This document shows, one piece after another, positions 17,201 through 25,895 of a stretch of 54,942 nt of DNA. The stretch spans positions 1-54,942 of the forward strand of contig LVBK01000005.1 in assembly GCA_001604385.1 (NCBI GenBank), written 5' to 3'. The stretch is from Spirochaetales bacterium Spiro_09 (GTDB taxonomy: Bacteria; Spirochaetota; Spirochaetia; Treponematales; Treponemataceae). Numbering within the stretch: position 1 is the first letter of the stretch; each line of letters begins with the position of its first letter. The translations under genes and the position numbers were made by a program. The notes under the pieces were generated by a model. That model worked only from the letters and a program-made list of their open reading frames with translations. It was not told the DNA's origin and searched no databases.

Positions 17201-17921
17201 CAGTATTCGTCTTCAGGTATATCTTGCGCGAGCGGGTATAGCATCCCGCCGTGCCTGTGAGGATATCATACGATCGGCCCGGGTGACGGTTAACGGTACT
17301 ATTGTTACTGAAATGGGAACAAAAATAATTCCCGGCCAGGATATTGTTATGGTTGACGGTCAGAATGTACAGCCGGAGGAAGTCCTTCGATATGTAGTGC
17401 TTCACAAACCATCGGGCTATGTGTGCTCCCTTTCCGATGAGAAAAACAGGCCGGTAGCAGCGGATCTTGTACGCAACCGGTATCCCGAGCGGTTATATAA
17501 TATAGGGCGCCTCGATATGTATTCTTCAGGAATCCTTCTATTCACAAATGACGGCGAATTTGCGGCTATTGTAGGGCATCCCCGGTCGGGGATAGAGAAG
17601 GAATATATTGTTGAAGCAAGTCTGCCCTTCAGGGATACCGTTATTGACGCCTTTTCCCGCGGAATAAGAATTGACGGGGTATTCTACAAGTGCAAAAGCA
17701 TAAGTCGCCTTTCATCCCGTAAAATGGCAATTGTACTCGTGGAAGGAAAAAATCGGGAAATCCGGCGCGTGTTGGAGCATTTTAACATTCGGGTTAAAAG
17801 TTTACAGCGCATCCGGTTTGGTCAGGTCAGTCTGAACGACCTGCCATGCGCCGAAATGCGGGATTTGACCGAAACCGAGATTCTGGCATTAAAAGGAAGT
17901 GCTCATGATAATAGCAATTGA
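17184..17921 (+). CDS. rluB: Ribosomal large-subunit pseudouridine synthase, RluB/RsuA family
   Basis: 245 residues. The S4 RNA-binding domain is at residues 8-55 (L-Q-V-Y-L-A-R-A-G-I-A-S-R-R-A-C-E), and the catalytic domain holds G-R-L-D-M-Y-S-S-G-I-L-L-F-T-N-D-G with the catalytic Asp. E-G-K-N-R-E-I-R-R follows near the C-terminus. Members convert a uridine of 23S or 16S rRNA; RluB is the likeliest by the scpAB neighbourhood, but RsuA or RluE/F specificity is not excluded. The start is a TTG at 17184 inside the end of scpB; a second TTG lies two codons on. No ATG precedes the S4 domain, so a TTG start seems real. The end overlaps the cmk start. Confidence 0.9.
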   Translation: MNLQDNSIRLQVYLARAGIASRRACEDIIRSARVTVNGTIVTEMGTKIIPGQDIVMVDGQNVQPEEVLRYVVLHKPSGYVCSLSDEKNRPVAADLVRNRYPERLYNIGRLDMYSSGILLFTNDGEFAAIVGHPRSGIEKEYIVEASLPFRDTVIDAFSRGIRIDGVFYKCKSISRLSSRKMAIVLVEGKNREIRRVLEHFNIRVKSLQRIRFGQVSLNDLPCAEMRDLTETEILALKGSAHDNSN

Positions 17922-18564
17922 CGGACCAGCTGGATCCGGTAAAAGTACCATCGCCAAAATGCTTGCTGATCGGCTTTCACTGGTTTTTTTGAATACCGGC
18001 AGTTTTTATCGGGCGCTTACCCTTGCGCTTTTGCGTGCATCAGGTGGTGCACACGACGGGCGGGGAGGGGATATCGATATACAGAACGAGGCATTCATTG
18101 CTGATTTTGCCTCAAGCCTTGATTTTGATTACCGCAACGGACATGTATGCATAGCAGATGAGGATGTCGATATTCTCCTCAGAAGCGATGCGGTTGAGGC
18201 CTGTGTAGCGCAGGTTTCGGCAATTGTGGCCGTACGTCACATAATTAACAATAAAATACGGAAACTGTCCGAGACCCTGTCTCTTGTCTGCGAAGGCCGG
18301 GACATGACAACGGTCGTGTTTCCGGATGCGCAGTACAAATTTTATCTTGATGCCTCGGTTGATGCCCGGGCGAAAAGACGGTACAACCAGGGGACGAGTG
18401 AATTATCTCTTGAACAAATCAGGCAAAAGATTGAAGAGCGGGATCAAATAGACCGGAACAAAAAAGAAGGCTCCCTGAAAATTGCCCGTGACGCAGTCTA
18501 TTTGGATACATCGGACTTGACCATCACCGAGGTTTGTGACATGATGATAAGCAAAATTCACTAA
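17905..18564 (+). CDS. cmk: Cytidylate kinase
   Basis: 219 residues. It phosphorylates CMP and dCMP with ATP. The N-terminal I-A-I-D-G-P-A-G-S-G-K-S-T is the P-loop; the N-T-G-S-F-Y-R-A substrate region, C-E-G-R-D-M-T-T-V-V-F-P-D-A and the R-x-R-R-Y lid follow. A glycine/histidine/aspartate-rich insert (A-S-G-G-A-H-D-G-R-G-G-D) after the first helix is longer than in E. coli Cmk. I chose ATG 17905, with AAGGA seven bases upstream; GTG 17899 is a minor alternative. The order cmk-rpsA is widespread in bacteria and is kept here, with 12 bases between the genes. Confidence 0.95.
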   Translation: MIIAIDGPAGSGKSTIAKMLADRLSLVFLNTGSFYRALTLALLRASGGAHDGRGGDIDIQNEAFIADFASSLDFDYRNGHVCIADEDVDILLRSDAVEACVAQVSAIVAVRHIINNKIRKLSETLSLVCEGRDMTTVVFPDAQYKFYLDASVDARAKRRYNQGTSELSLEQIRQKIEERDQIDRNKKEGSLKIARDAVYLDTSDLTITEVCDMMISKIH

Positions 18565-18576
18565 TAAGGGTTGGTT

Positions 18577-20298
18577 ATGGATCAGATGGAAGTGGCAAAG
18601 GATGTATCACAGAATTCCGCGGAGGACATCCAGCAGACACGATTACAGGAGGAGTACCTCAAGTCGTTCCAGTCGCTTGAAGAGGGACAGCTCGTTGATG
18701 GTGTTGTCATTCAGGTAACTCAGGATCACGTTTTCGTCGATGTCGGGTACAAATCAGAAGGTAAAATTCCGGTTTCGGAGTTCACGGAATTGCCGAATGT
18801 TGGTGAGACTGTCAGTGTAGTTCTTGAAAAGAAAGAAAACAGGCACGGAGAAGTAATTGTCTCCAAGCAGAAAGCTGATGTCAAGGTTTTCTGGAAGAAC
18901 TTGCGGCAGGCGTTTCAAGACAAGACCGCTGTCGAGGGAAAAATCGAAAAAGTCGTTAAGGGCGGTTTTGAAGTTGACCTCGGATCCGGTGTTCGCGCCT
19001 TTTTGCCGATCAGTCAGTCTGACAGCCAGAAAGTAGAAAAGGCAGAAAAACTTGTCGGTACCAAAAGCAAGTTTTATGTGGAACGGCTTTATTCAGACAA
19101 CAAGGTGAATGTTGTTGTCAATCGCAGAAAATTTCTTGAAGAACAGACCGAGGTTAATCGGGATGCGTTCTTTAATAATATTCATATCGGGGATTCTATC
19201 ACCGGAACAGTCAAGAGTTTTACCAGCTTTGGCGCATTTATAGATCTTGGCGGTTTTGACGGACTGTTGCACATCAATGACATGAGTTGGGGTCATGTTA
19301 CCCGGCCAAAAGACTTTGTGAAAAAGGGCCAGGAGATTACCCTGAAGGTAATTCGTCTTGATCCGGAAGAAAAACGCATCAATCTTTCGTTGAAGCACTT
19401 TTCTGAAGATCCCTGGCTGCATTTCGAGACAAAGTATCATGTTAACGATGTGGTAAAGGGCAAAGTGACCAAGCTTACCGAATTCGGCGCGTTTATCGAG
19501 CTTGAGGAAGGTATTGAAGGTTTGGCTCATATCAGCGAATTCAGCTGGGTCAAGAAGATCAACAAGCCCGAGGACATGGTTAAAATCGGTGATGAAGTGG
19601 AGTGCATGATCCTTGGGTATGATATCCAGGCCGGTCGTGTTTCACTCGGTCTCAAGCAGGTAACCGACAATCCATGGGATGATATTTCATCCCGTTATCC
19701 TGTCGGAACACGCTTGACCAAAAAAATCGTCAAGGTTACCAATGCCGGTGCTTTTGTGCAGCTTGAAGAAGGTATTGACGGATTCCTGCATGTTGACGAT
19801 CTTTCCTGGACAAAGAAAGTGAAACACCCCGGAAGCGAACTTTCGGTCGATCAGGAAGTTGAAGTGGTCGTGATCGAAAACGATCCCGAATCGCGACGCA
19901 TCCGCCTTGGTGTCAAGCAGTTGTCAGATGATCCCTGGCAGGCCTTTGCCGAGGAATACAAGCCCGGTACCTACATCGAGGGCGAAGTGACATCCATTAC
20001 CGATTTCGGAATTTTCCTCCGTGTCGCTGGCGGTATTGAAGGTTTGATCAACAAGATGAACCTTACCGAAAGCAGGGAAGAAACTTTTGAGGATGCGGTA
20101 AAGAAATATGCTGTCGGAGATAAAATCAAGGCAGTCATTGTGGAAGTCAGTCCCGAGAAGCAGAAAGTTGCTTTTTCGATAAAGGATTACAAGAAGAAAG
20201 TGCAGCGTGAGGAGATTTCCCGCTATATGTCATCTGAAGAAGAAAAGAATGACGGCGCTTATACTCTTGGCGATTTCCTCAAGAATAAAAACAACTGA
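18577..20298 (+). CDS. rpsA: 30S ribosomal protein S1
   Basis: 573 residues with six S1 repeats, starting near residue 35 (G-Q-L-V-D-G-V-V-I-Q) and recurring about every 85 residues. The best copies carry F-G-A-F-I-D-L-G-G-F-D-G-L-L-H-I and F-G-A-F-I-E-L-E-E-G-I-E-G-L-A-H-I-S-E. S1 brings mRNA to the ribosome and is most needed for structured or leadered messages. The ATG at 18577 has AAGGG six bases upstream. Codon choice and composition are like those of a highly expressed gene. S1 is relevant to the leaderless promoters seen in this window, since leaderless mRNAs in other bacteria do not need it. Confidence 0.97.
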   Translation: MDQMEVAKDVSQNSAEDIQQTRLQEEYLKSFQSLEEGQLVDGVVIQVTQDHVFVDVGYKSEGKIPVSEFTELPNVGETVSVVLEKKENRHGEVIVSKQKADVKVFWKNLRQAFQDKTAVEGKIEKVVKGGFEVDLGSGVRAFLPISQSDSQKVEKAEKLVGTKSKFYVERLYSDNKVNVVVNRRKFLEEQTEVNRDAFFNNIHIGDSITGTVKSFTSFGAFIDLGGFDGLLHINDMSWGHVTRPKDFVKKGQEITLKVIRLDPEEKRINLSLKHFSEDPWLHFETKYHVNDVVKGKVTKLTEFGAFIELEEGIEGLAHISEFSWVKKINKPEDMVKIGDEVECMILGYDIQAGRVSLGLKQVTDNPWDDISSRYPVGTRLTKKIVKVTNAGAFVQLEEGIDGFLHVDDLSWTKKVKHPGSELSVDQEVEVVVIENDPESRRIRLGVKQLSDDPWQAFAEEYKPGTYIEGEVTSITDFGIFLRVAGGIEGLINKMNLTESREETFEDAVKKYAVGDKIKAVIVEVSPEKQKVAFSIKDYKKKVQREEISRYMSSEEEKNDGAYTLGDFLKNKNN

Positions 20299-20323
20299 TG
20301 TACGAACTCAATGAGCGGTATTG

Positions 20324-21838
20324 ATGAAACTGTCCAATACAATTGATGCAGAAAAACTCAATGCCCTCATTGAAATCAACACGCTGATCAACTCCAACTA
20401 TTCAGATATAAACGTATTGCTGGCTCATATTCTTGAGTCGGCAATGAATCTTGTAGACGGTGAAGCATCATCCCTTTTGTTACTCGATTCAAAATTAAAA
20501 ACCTTGCGTTTTGAAGTTGCCCTTGGCCCCAAGGGTCTTGAGGCCAAGAAATTCGCGGTAAAGATGGATGAGGGAATAGCAGGGTGGGTTGTAAAAAACA
20601 ACCGGAGCCTTATTGTCAACGATACAGCCAGTGATCCCCGTTTCAGCCCTGCAATTCAGCAATCAACCGGATATAAAACCCTGAACATGCTCGCGGTTCC
20701 GATGCGCGTGAAAGACGAATGTATCGGCGTAATCGAGATATTGAACAAGGTTGCAACTGACGGTTTTACCCACGAGGATCTTGAAGTACTCGAGATCATG
20801 GCAAACCAGGCTGCAATTGCCTATCAGAATGCGAAATCCTTGCAGCGCTCACGGGATGAAATTGTCGTTTTGCAGGACCAGATTGCGACGGACAGGGGGT
20901 ATCATACCATGATTGCCCGAAGCCCGGTCATTCTGGAGAAACTCGATATTGTCGAACGTGTGGCTAAATCGGATTCCTCGGTATTGATACTGGGTGAAAG
21001 TGGTGTAGGCAAGGAATTGATTGCCGAGCAGCTGCATCTGAAAAGCGACCGGAATAAAGGTCCCTTTGTGAGGGTGAACTGTGCCGCTTTACCTGAAGGC
21101 CTTCTAGAAAGTGAACTGTTCGGACATGTCAAGGGAGCGTTCACCGATGCCATTTCTGATCGAAAGGGTCGTTTCCAGATGGCCGATAAAGGCACCATAT
21201 TTCTTGATGAAATTGGAGACCTGCCCCTGTCCCTTCAATCAAAATTATTGCGCGTTATTCAAAATAAATCGTTTGAAAAGGTTGGTTCAAGCGACACCAT
21301 TTATGTAAATGTGCGAATCGTTGCCGCTACGAACCGCGATATAGAAAAACAGGTCGAGGATCAAAAATTTCGCTCGGATTTGTATTACCGTCTGAATGTA
21401 CTTCCTCTCTATATCCCGCCCCTGCGTCAACGCATCGAAGACATTCCCGAATTAGCCTATTTTTTCCTGAAGAAATTCAGGCATGAAGTCAAAAAGGACT
21501 TTGCCGGATTTTCCGAGGGTGCCATGAGTGCCATTCTCTCTTACTCCTGGCCGGGAAATATTCGCGAGCTGGAAAACACGGTTGAACGTGCCTGTGTGAT
21601 CGGTAAACCGCCATACATTCAGGAAGAGGATCTCCTCTTGAATATACGGGCCATGCCTGATAATAATAGTTTGACAGACAAGAGTCTCAAATCCGTACTG
21701 AATTTGTTCAAAAAACACTACCTTCAAAAAGTGCTCGAGGAACAACAATGGAATCAGACAAATGCTGCCCAGATTCTGGATATTCAGAGAACGTATCTGT
21801 CGCGACTGATCAAAGAATTGGAAATCAAGGAGAAATAA
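20324..21838 (+). CDS. GAF-domain sigma-54-dependent transcription activator
   Basis: 504 residues in NifA-like order. A GAF sensor domain covers about 15-165 (V-D-G-E-A-S-S-L-L-L-L-D), the AAA+ domain about 190-430, and a Fis-type helix-turn-helix the last 50 (N-Q-T-N-A-A-Q-I-L-D-I-Q-R-T-Y-L-S-R-L). The Walker A motif is G-E-S-G-V-G-K-E, and Walker B reads G-T-I-F-L-D-E-I-G-D. The sigma-54 contact loop reads G-A-F-T-D-A rather than the classic G-A-F-T-G-A. Such proteins remodel sigma-54 polymerase in answer to a small molecule. There is no receiver domain. It lies 25 bases after rpsA. The ATG at 20324 has no clear Shine-Dalgarno site, and a TTG directly before it is possible. Target genes are not visible. 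Confidence 0.9.
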   Translation: MKLSNTIDAEKLNALIEINTLINSNYSDINVLLAHILESAMNLVDGEASSLLLLDSKLKTLRFEVALGPKGLEAKKFAVKMDEGIAGWVVKNNRSLIVNDTASDPRFSPAIQQSTGYKTLNMLAVPMRVKDECIGVIEILNKVATDGFTHEDLEVLEIMANQAAIAYQNAKSLQRSRDEIVVLQDQIATDRGYHTMIARSPVILEKLDIVERVAKSDSSVLILGESGVGKELIAEQLHLKSDRNKGPFVRVNCAALPEGLLESELFGHVKGAFTDAISDRKGRFQMADKGTIFLDEIGDLPLSLQSKLLRVIQNKSFEKVGSSDTIYVNVRIVAATNRDIEKQVEDQKFRSDLYYRLNVLPLYIPPLRQRIEDIPELAYFFLKKFRHEVKKDFAGFSEGAMSAILSYSWPGNIRELENTVERACVIGKPPYIQEEDLLLNIRAMPDNNSLTDKSLKSVLNLFKKHYLQKVLEEQQWNQTNAAQILDIQRTYLSRLIKELEIKEK

Positions 21839-21842
21839 GAGT

Positions 21843-22535
21843 ATGTCAACCAAAGCTGTACGCAAAAACCAGGAAGAGACTACAACCCTTCAACAGATAA
21901 TCAGTGATTTTCTGTTTAAATTCCGGAAAATAATTATCGCCACGCTTGGTGCAATCGGGATAATTCTCGTGGTAACCATGATCTTTCTTGCCGTTTCCGA
22001 ACAGCAGAATGAAAGCGCATATGAGAACATCGATGCTCTGGTTACCCAGTGGCTTGAGGCGAAGACATCCCAGGGCGAGACCGCCGATCTTGGAACGAAA
22101 GAGCTCGAGATTGCCGCTGCTCTCGAGAAAATTGGCCTTTCCCGGAAAAATACCTATGCTGGCGCCCGTGCCAATATGAGTGCAGCCGAGATATATTTCA
22201 GCCGGAAGGACTGGGAAAACGCCGGCCGTTTATTCCGTGCAGCCGCTGATGCCGCACCAAAACTGTATACTGCGGGACTGAACTATTTTAATGCTGCAGT
22301 CTGTGCCGAGGAATCCTCAAATATTGAACTTGCGGTGGAACTTCTTGACAAGGCTATTGCCACTCGCGGCTTTTTATTTATGACCAGGGCCCTGTTTAAC
22401 AAGGCACGTATTGAGGAGCAACGGGGTAACAAGGATATTGCCATCGAGGCCTATGATCGCCTGTCGGCAGATTATCCGGAAGATGAATGGACTCTTCTTG
22501 CCCGTTCACGAAAAATTGCCCTTGAAATAAACTGA
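21843..22535 (+). CDS. Membrane-anchored TPR protein
   Basis: 230 residues. A basic N-terminus (residues 1-28) precedes one membrane segment at about 30-50 (I-I-I-A-T-L-G-A-I-G-I-I-L-V-V), so the rest should be periplasmic. Three or four TPR units follow (A-A-E-I-Y-F-S-R-K-D-W-E-N-A-G-R-L-F-R-A-A; A-V-E-L-L-D-K-A-I; D-I-A-I-E-A-Y-D-R-L). The layout matches YfgM-like ancillary translocon or envelope chaperone proteins, but no ortholog can be assigned. It is four bases behind the sigma-54 activator and 13 bases ahead of the cyclase gene. AAGGAG lies ten bases before the ATG. Confidence 0.75.
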   Translation: MSTKAVRKNQEETTTLQQIISDFLFKFRKIIIATLGAIGIILVVTMIFLAVSEQQNESAYENIDALVTQWLEAKTSQGETADLGTKELEIAAALEKIGLSRKNTYAGARANMSAAEIYFSRKDWENAGRLFRAAADAAPKLYTAGLNYFNAAVCAEESSNIELAVELLDKAIATRGFLFMTRALFNKARIEEQRGNKDIAIEAYDRLSADYPEDEWTLLARSRKIALEIN

Positions 22536-22548
22536 TCCGGAGGTAGCT

Positions 22549-24816
22549 ATGTCCCGGAAAAAAACGCACTGGATGTTTAAAACGAAAAACTTCGGCCTTG
22601 TTATCGGTTTGTTTTTTTCGCTTCTGGTTTCTTTTGCGCCTTTTTCCGGTAAAATACTTGCCGGTCTTGAAGAACGTCTTCTTGACACGTTTTTCTTTCT
22701 GAAAATTTCCCAGACACGAAACTCCATACAAAAAGGTGTGTGGAAATTTGAACCCGATTCCCGAATATCCCCTGACATACAGATAGTCGGGATTGATTTG
22801 AGGGCTTTACAGCGTTTTGGCAGTTGGCCCTTTCCCCGTTCGGTACATGCCCAGCTACTCGATTCCTTTTCCAGAATATCCGATCAGGAACAGCGTGAAA
22901 AATCCCTCTTGCTCGATGTGCTGTTCATTGAAGATTCGATTCCCGAAAATGATGACACATTGGCGGACAGTATAGCCCGCTCGGGACGGGTATTTCTTGA
23001 GAGCCTTCTTGACGTCAATTCTCATGGTGAACAGCTCGATTCTGAAATGCTGGAACGCCAACTGCCGCTCATCGAGAAAACAGGCGTGTTGACACAGGTG
23101 AAGGGTTCCTGGAAATCGATGCAAGTGCATTACGGTCTTCAGACCAATCTGGAACGATTTAACATGGCCGCAAAAAGCTGGGGTATGGCGAATGTCAACG
23201 TTTCCGGCAAAAAAAATGTGGTCAGGAAACAGCCGTTGGTGTTCAGATACTCTCAAGTACTGGCCGAATTCGCTTTTGAGGATCTAACCACCGATTTTGT
23301 TGTCGATGAAACCGTATCGGAACGACTTTCCTGGTTTGACAGCCATGGCATTGAACACGAGATTGACCTTCCGCTCGCTCCTTCCTCGCTTGTAGCGCTA
23401 CGGAAACAGGTCTATCGGGATGCTCCTCCATTATGGTATGATGCTGACGGCGACGGGGTAGAAGAAGCCGAGACCCGGGTCATACAACTTTCCCGGGACT
23501 ATTTTTTCCCCTCGATCACCCTCTCCCTTGCCCTTGACTATTGGGATTCCTCGCTTGATGACTGCGAAGTGGTCATTGGTTCCCATATCCGGGTTTCACG
23601 TCCCGCTCATCCCGATGTAATAATCCCGGTTGATTCTGACGGCGCCATGTATATAAATTATGCTGGTTTACCGTCTTCTGCGGCCCAGGGCGAATATCGT
23701 ACCTTCCCCGTATTTTCCTATGCGGGGTATGCGCGGGAAACGAGCGACGATCCTGCTACCTGGCCAGCTACCCGCGCGGTTAAAGATAAAATAGTGCTCG
23801 TAGGAGCCTTTGATCACGGTATGGCCGATGACCAAAAACAAACTCCCTACGGCATGATGTACGGCATTGAAATACACGCTAACATACTGAATACCCTTCT
23901 GACGGGCAATTTTATTATACAGCCTCCGGCCCTGCTCGGAGCCATTGCAAGTTTTGTAATAATCATGCTTGTTTCCCTGCTTGCCTCCCGGGTTAAAAAC
24001 AGCATCTCGGTTCCCGTCTTGCTCGTTTTTATCTTTGTAACCTTCCTGGGGACTTCGTTTCTGTTTGATCACTTCAGTTTGTTGATCGACTACGCGACAC
24101 CGATTACCGGTTCACTGCTTTCATATGTTTCAATCATTCTCTACCGCTCAAGCACCGAGGAACGCGAAAAACGAAAAATCCGGTCAATGTTCGGTAAATA
24201 CGTCAGTCCGGAAGTCGTGGCGCAAATGATCGACAACCCGCCCGAACTGGGTGGTGTGGATCGTGAATTGACCGTCTTCTTTTCAGATATACGCGGCTTC
24301 ACCAGCCTCTCCGAGACATTGACCCCACAGGAACTGGTCAAGCATCTGAACGAGTATCTTTCTGCAATGACCGATATTATTATCTCCACCGGGGGAACCC
24401 TGGACAAATACGTCGGGGATGAAATTATGTGCTTCTGGGGGGCTCCGCTTGAAGTAAGCGATCATGCCTTCCGTGCCTGTACGTGCGCACTATTGCAAAA
24501 AAAGCGTCTTGAAGAATTGAATGCTCAGTGGCCCGGCGAGAAAAGACTTGCCATCGGTATCGGAATAAATACCGGAATTATGACAGTCGGCAACATGGGT
24601 TCGGCGGGTCGCATGAATTATACCCTGATGGGTGATAACGTGAATCTGGGAGCCCGGCTTGAAGGCACGAACAAGGTGTACGGTACCATGATAATCGTAA
24701 GCGAGTACACCTATGCGATGGTCAAGGACAGGTTCATTTTCCGGGAACTGGATACCATCAGGGTGAAAGGCAAAAACAGGCCGGTGGTTATCTATGAACT
24801 TGTCGATACGGTGTAA
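22549..24816 (+). CDS. CHASE2-domain class III adenylate/guanylate cyclase
   Basis: 755 residues. An N-terminal membrane segment (about 17-40) is followed by a large extracytoplasmic CHASE2 sensor (about 60-440), three membrane helices (about 455-530) and a class III cyclase domain (about 560-735). The two metal Asp residues are in V-F-F-S-D-I-R-G-F-T and K-Y-V-G-D-E-I-M; N-Y-T-L-M-G-D-N-V-N-L-G-A-R-L-E carries the transition-state Asn/Arg region. It should make cAMP (or cGMP) in response to an outside signal. GGAGG lies six bases before the ATG. A perfect 9-bp inverted repeat surrounds the stop codon, just before the lipoprotein gene. Confidence 0.92.
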   Translation: MSRKKTHWMFKTKNFGLVIGLFFSLLVSFAPFSGKILAGLEERLLDTFFFLKISQTRNSIQKGVWKFEPDSRISPDIQIVGIDLRALQRFGSWPFPRSVHAQLLDSFSRISDQEQREKSLLLDVLFIEDSIPENDDTLADSIARSGRVFLESLLDVNSHGEQLDSEMLERQLPLIEKTGVLTQVKGSWKSMQVHYGLQTNLERFNMAAKSWGMANVNVSGKKNVVRKQPLVFRYSQVLAEFAFEDLTTDFVVDETVSERLSWFDSHGIEHEIDLPLAPSSLVALRKQVYRDAPPLWYDADGDGVEEAETRVIQLSRDYFFPSITLSLALDYWDSSLDDCEVVIGSHIRVSRPAHPDVIIPVDSDGAMYINYAGLPSSAAQGEYRTFPVFSYAGYARETSDDPATWPATRAVKDKIVLVGAFDHGMADDQKQTPYGMMYGIEIHANILNTLLTGNFIIQPPALLGAIASFVIIMLVSLLASRVKNSISVPVLLVFIFVTFLGTSFLFDHFSLLIDYATPITGSLLSYVSIILYRSSTEEREKRKIRSMFGKYVSPEVVAQMIDNPPELGGVDRELTVFFSDIRGFTSLSETLTPQELVKHLNEYLSAMTDIIISTGGTLDKYVGDEIMCFWGAPLEVSDHAFRACTCALLQKKRLEELNAQWPGEKRLAIGIGINTGIMTVGNMGSAGRMNYTLMGDNVNLGARLEGTNKVYGTMIIVSEYTYAMVKDRFIFRELDTIRVKGKNRPVVIYELVDTV

Positions 24817-24824
24817 CCGTATCG
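24804..24824 (+). other. Perfect hairpin over the cyclase stop codon
   Basis: CGATACGGT (24804-24812) and ACCGTATCG (24816-24824) form a 9-bp stem with a three-base loop. It spans the cyclase stop and touches the proposed GTG start of the next gene. In mRNA it could hide the downstream start and couple its translation to the cyclase ribosomes. There is no T-run, so it is not a normal terminator. Confidence 0.6.
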
Positions 24825-25582
24825 TGAAAGAGCTGCTGGTACGCTGCGCGGCAGTGGTTTTGTGCGTATTTCTGGTATGCGTAACCGGCTGCGGTATTGA
24901 TGAATATATTTATTTATACCCTCCGTCTTGGGGCGGAAACGATCCGACTGATACAACGGATGCCGAACGAAAGTTCTTTGAATTCAATACCCGGGACTTT
25001 TTGAATATTGAGGCAGCCGACGAGTACTATACCGGCTACGAGGTGTATTACCGGGTATACAACAAGAGCAGCGTGCGTGATGCCGACCGTTCACAAATAA
25101 ATACCTACAATTCAAACGACACAACAAAGGCAATGGCTTTTAACTATGTGTCGAACACCAAGAAATTTCGCCGGCTCATCCGCGTACAGGACGACTTGAA
25201 CGCCCCCGTTTCCGGCGCCTTTATCCCCCGGTCGGCAAGCGACCGCACCATAACCATACGGCTGCATGAGGAAGGCGCATACGCTCCCGGTATATGGATA
25301 GACGGAGCTCCCTGGTACCAGATTCCCGCAGAGAGCGTACTATGGGCGCCAAAGCGGAGCATTCAGGAAGGGGGCTCCTTCACCGACCGCTCGTTGATAG
25401 AATTTACCTTTGACAACTTTACCGTCAACAACCCGACGGATTACGATATTACCGTCTCCGATAACGGCTCCGAAACCGAGGTATACGTACTTGCCTATGC
25501 CTTTGCCGTCGGCCTCGACAATTCCTACCGCTCGATCTACAGCGAAGCGCTGTATCTGGGTTCTATTACCATACTTGAATAG
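24824..25582 (+). CDS. Lipoprotein of unknown function
   Basis: 252 residues if started at GTG 24824; an ATG at 24794 inside the cyclase end would add ten residues. The N-terminus (K-E-L-L-V-R, a valine/leucine-rich core, then V-T-G-C) is a lipoprotein signal with a spirochaete-type relaxed lipobox. The mature protein is acidic and aromatic-rich (D-E-Y-I-Y-L-Y-P-P-S-W-G-G) and appears to be mostly beta-strand. I do not recognise the family. It directly follows the cyclase and may be its envelope partner; that is inference. An intrinsic terminator for the opposite-strand tRNA gene lies 29 bases further on. Confidence 0.75.
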   Translation: MKELLVRCAAVVLCVFLVCVTGCGIDEYIYLYPPSWGGNDPTDTTDAERKFFEFNTRDFLNIEAADEYYTGYEVYYRVYNKSSVRDADRSQINTYNSNDTTKAMAFNYVSNTKKFRRLIRVQDDLNAPVSGAFIPRSASDRTITIRLHEEGAYAPGIWIDGAPWYQIPAESVLWAPKRSIQEGGSFTDRSLIEFTFDNFTVNNPTDYDITVSDNGSETEVYVLAYAFAVGLDNSYRSIYSEALYLGSITILE

Positions 25583-25610
25583 ACGTCTTCAATAATTGAA
25601 TAGAAAGTGC

Positions 25611-25639
25611 AAAAAAAAAGAACCGCAGAAGTGCGGTTC
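25611..25639 (-). terminator. Intrinsic terminator of tRNA-Val
   Basis: On the minus strand GAACCGCA (25632-25639) and TGCGGTTC (25620-25627) form an 8-bp perfect stem with the loop CTTC, followed by nine T residues (25611-25619). It begins six bases after the tRNA end. Confidence 0.93.
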
Positions 25640-25645
25640 GTGTAA

Positions 25646-25718
25646 TGGGCGCTGAGAGGATCGAACTCCCGACATTTTGGGTGTAAACCAAACGCTCTAC
25701 CAGCTGAGCTAAGCGCCC
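25646..25718 (-). tRNA. tRNA-Val (anticodon UAC)
   Basis: 73 bases on the minus strand. The acceptor stem pairs GGGCGCT with AGCGCCC, with discriminator A. The D-arm reads GCTC-AGCTGGTA-GAGC, the anticodon arm TTTGG-TTTACAC-CCAAA gives the anticodon TAC, and the T-arm is GGGAG-TTCGATC-CTCTC. The CCA end is not encoded (TTA follows), so it must be added by nucleotidyltransferase. It stands alone with its own promoter and terminator. Confidence 0.97.
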
Positions 25719-25727
25719 GATGAACTG

Positions 25728-25756
25728 AATATATCCGGTTTGCAAAAAAACGTCAA
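25728..25756 (-). promoter_or_regulatory. Promoter of tRNA-Val
   Basis: On the minus strand TTGACG (25751-25756) and TATATT (25728-25733) are separated by 17 bases. The -10 ends nine bases before the mature tRNA. The tRNA independently shows what -35/-10 pairs look like in this genome. Confidence 0.8.
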
Positions 25757-25858
25757 TCCCCGCGATGCCCATTTCAAACGATTGTGCCCCCTTCTTCGCG
25801 GCGGCTCCGCGCCTTGCACCTTGTCCCCCCCCTTGAGCGATCTGCCTCTTCTCGTTTC

Positions 25859-25888
25859 TTGACCGTCATGAGCTTCCGGGAGTATTAT
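25859..25888 (+). promoter_or_regulatory. Promoter of uvrA, leaderless layout
   Basis: TTGACC (25859-25864) and TATTAT (25883-25888) are separated by 18 bases. Seven bases lie between the -10 and the uvrA ATG at 25896. Confidence 0.7.
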
Positions 25889-25895
25889 CAAGGTT

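Larger units (their letters stand above)
25583..25895. other. 313-base intergenic region around tRNA-Val
   Basis: It holds, in order, the terminator (25611-25639), the tRNA-Val gene (25646-25718) and its promoter (25728-25756), all on the minus strand, then the plus-strand uvrA promoter (25859-25888). The ~100 bases between the two promoters are C/T-rich on the plus strand, with no reading frame or repeat that I can support. Confidence 0.7.

Noticed and set aside
20299..20323. A -24/-12 sigma-54 promoter in front of the sigma-54 activator or elsewhere
   Set aside because: I found no convincing TGGCAC-N5-TTGC pattern in the intergenic spaces.
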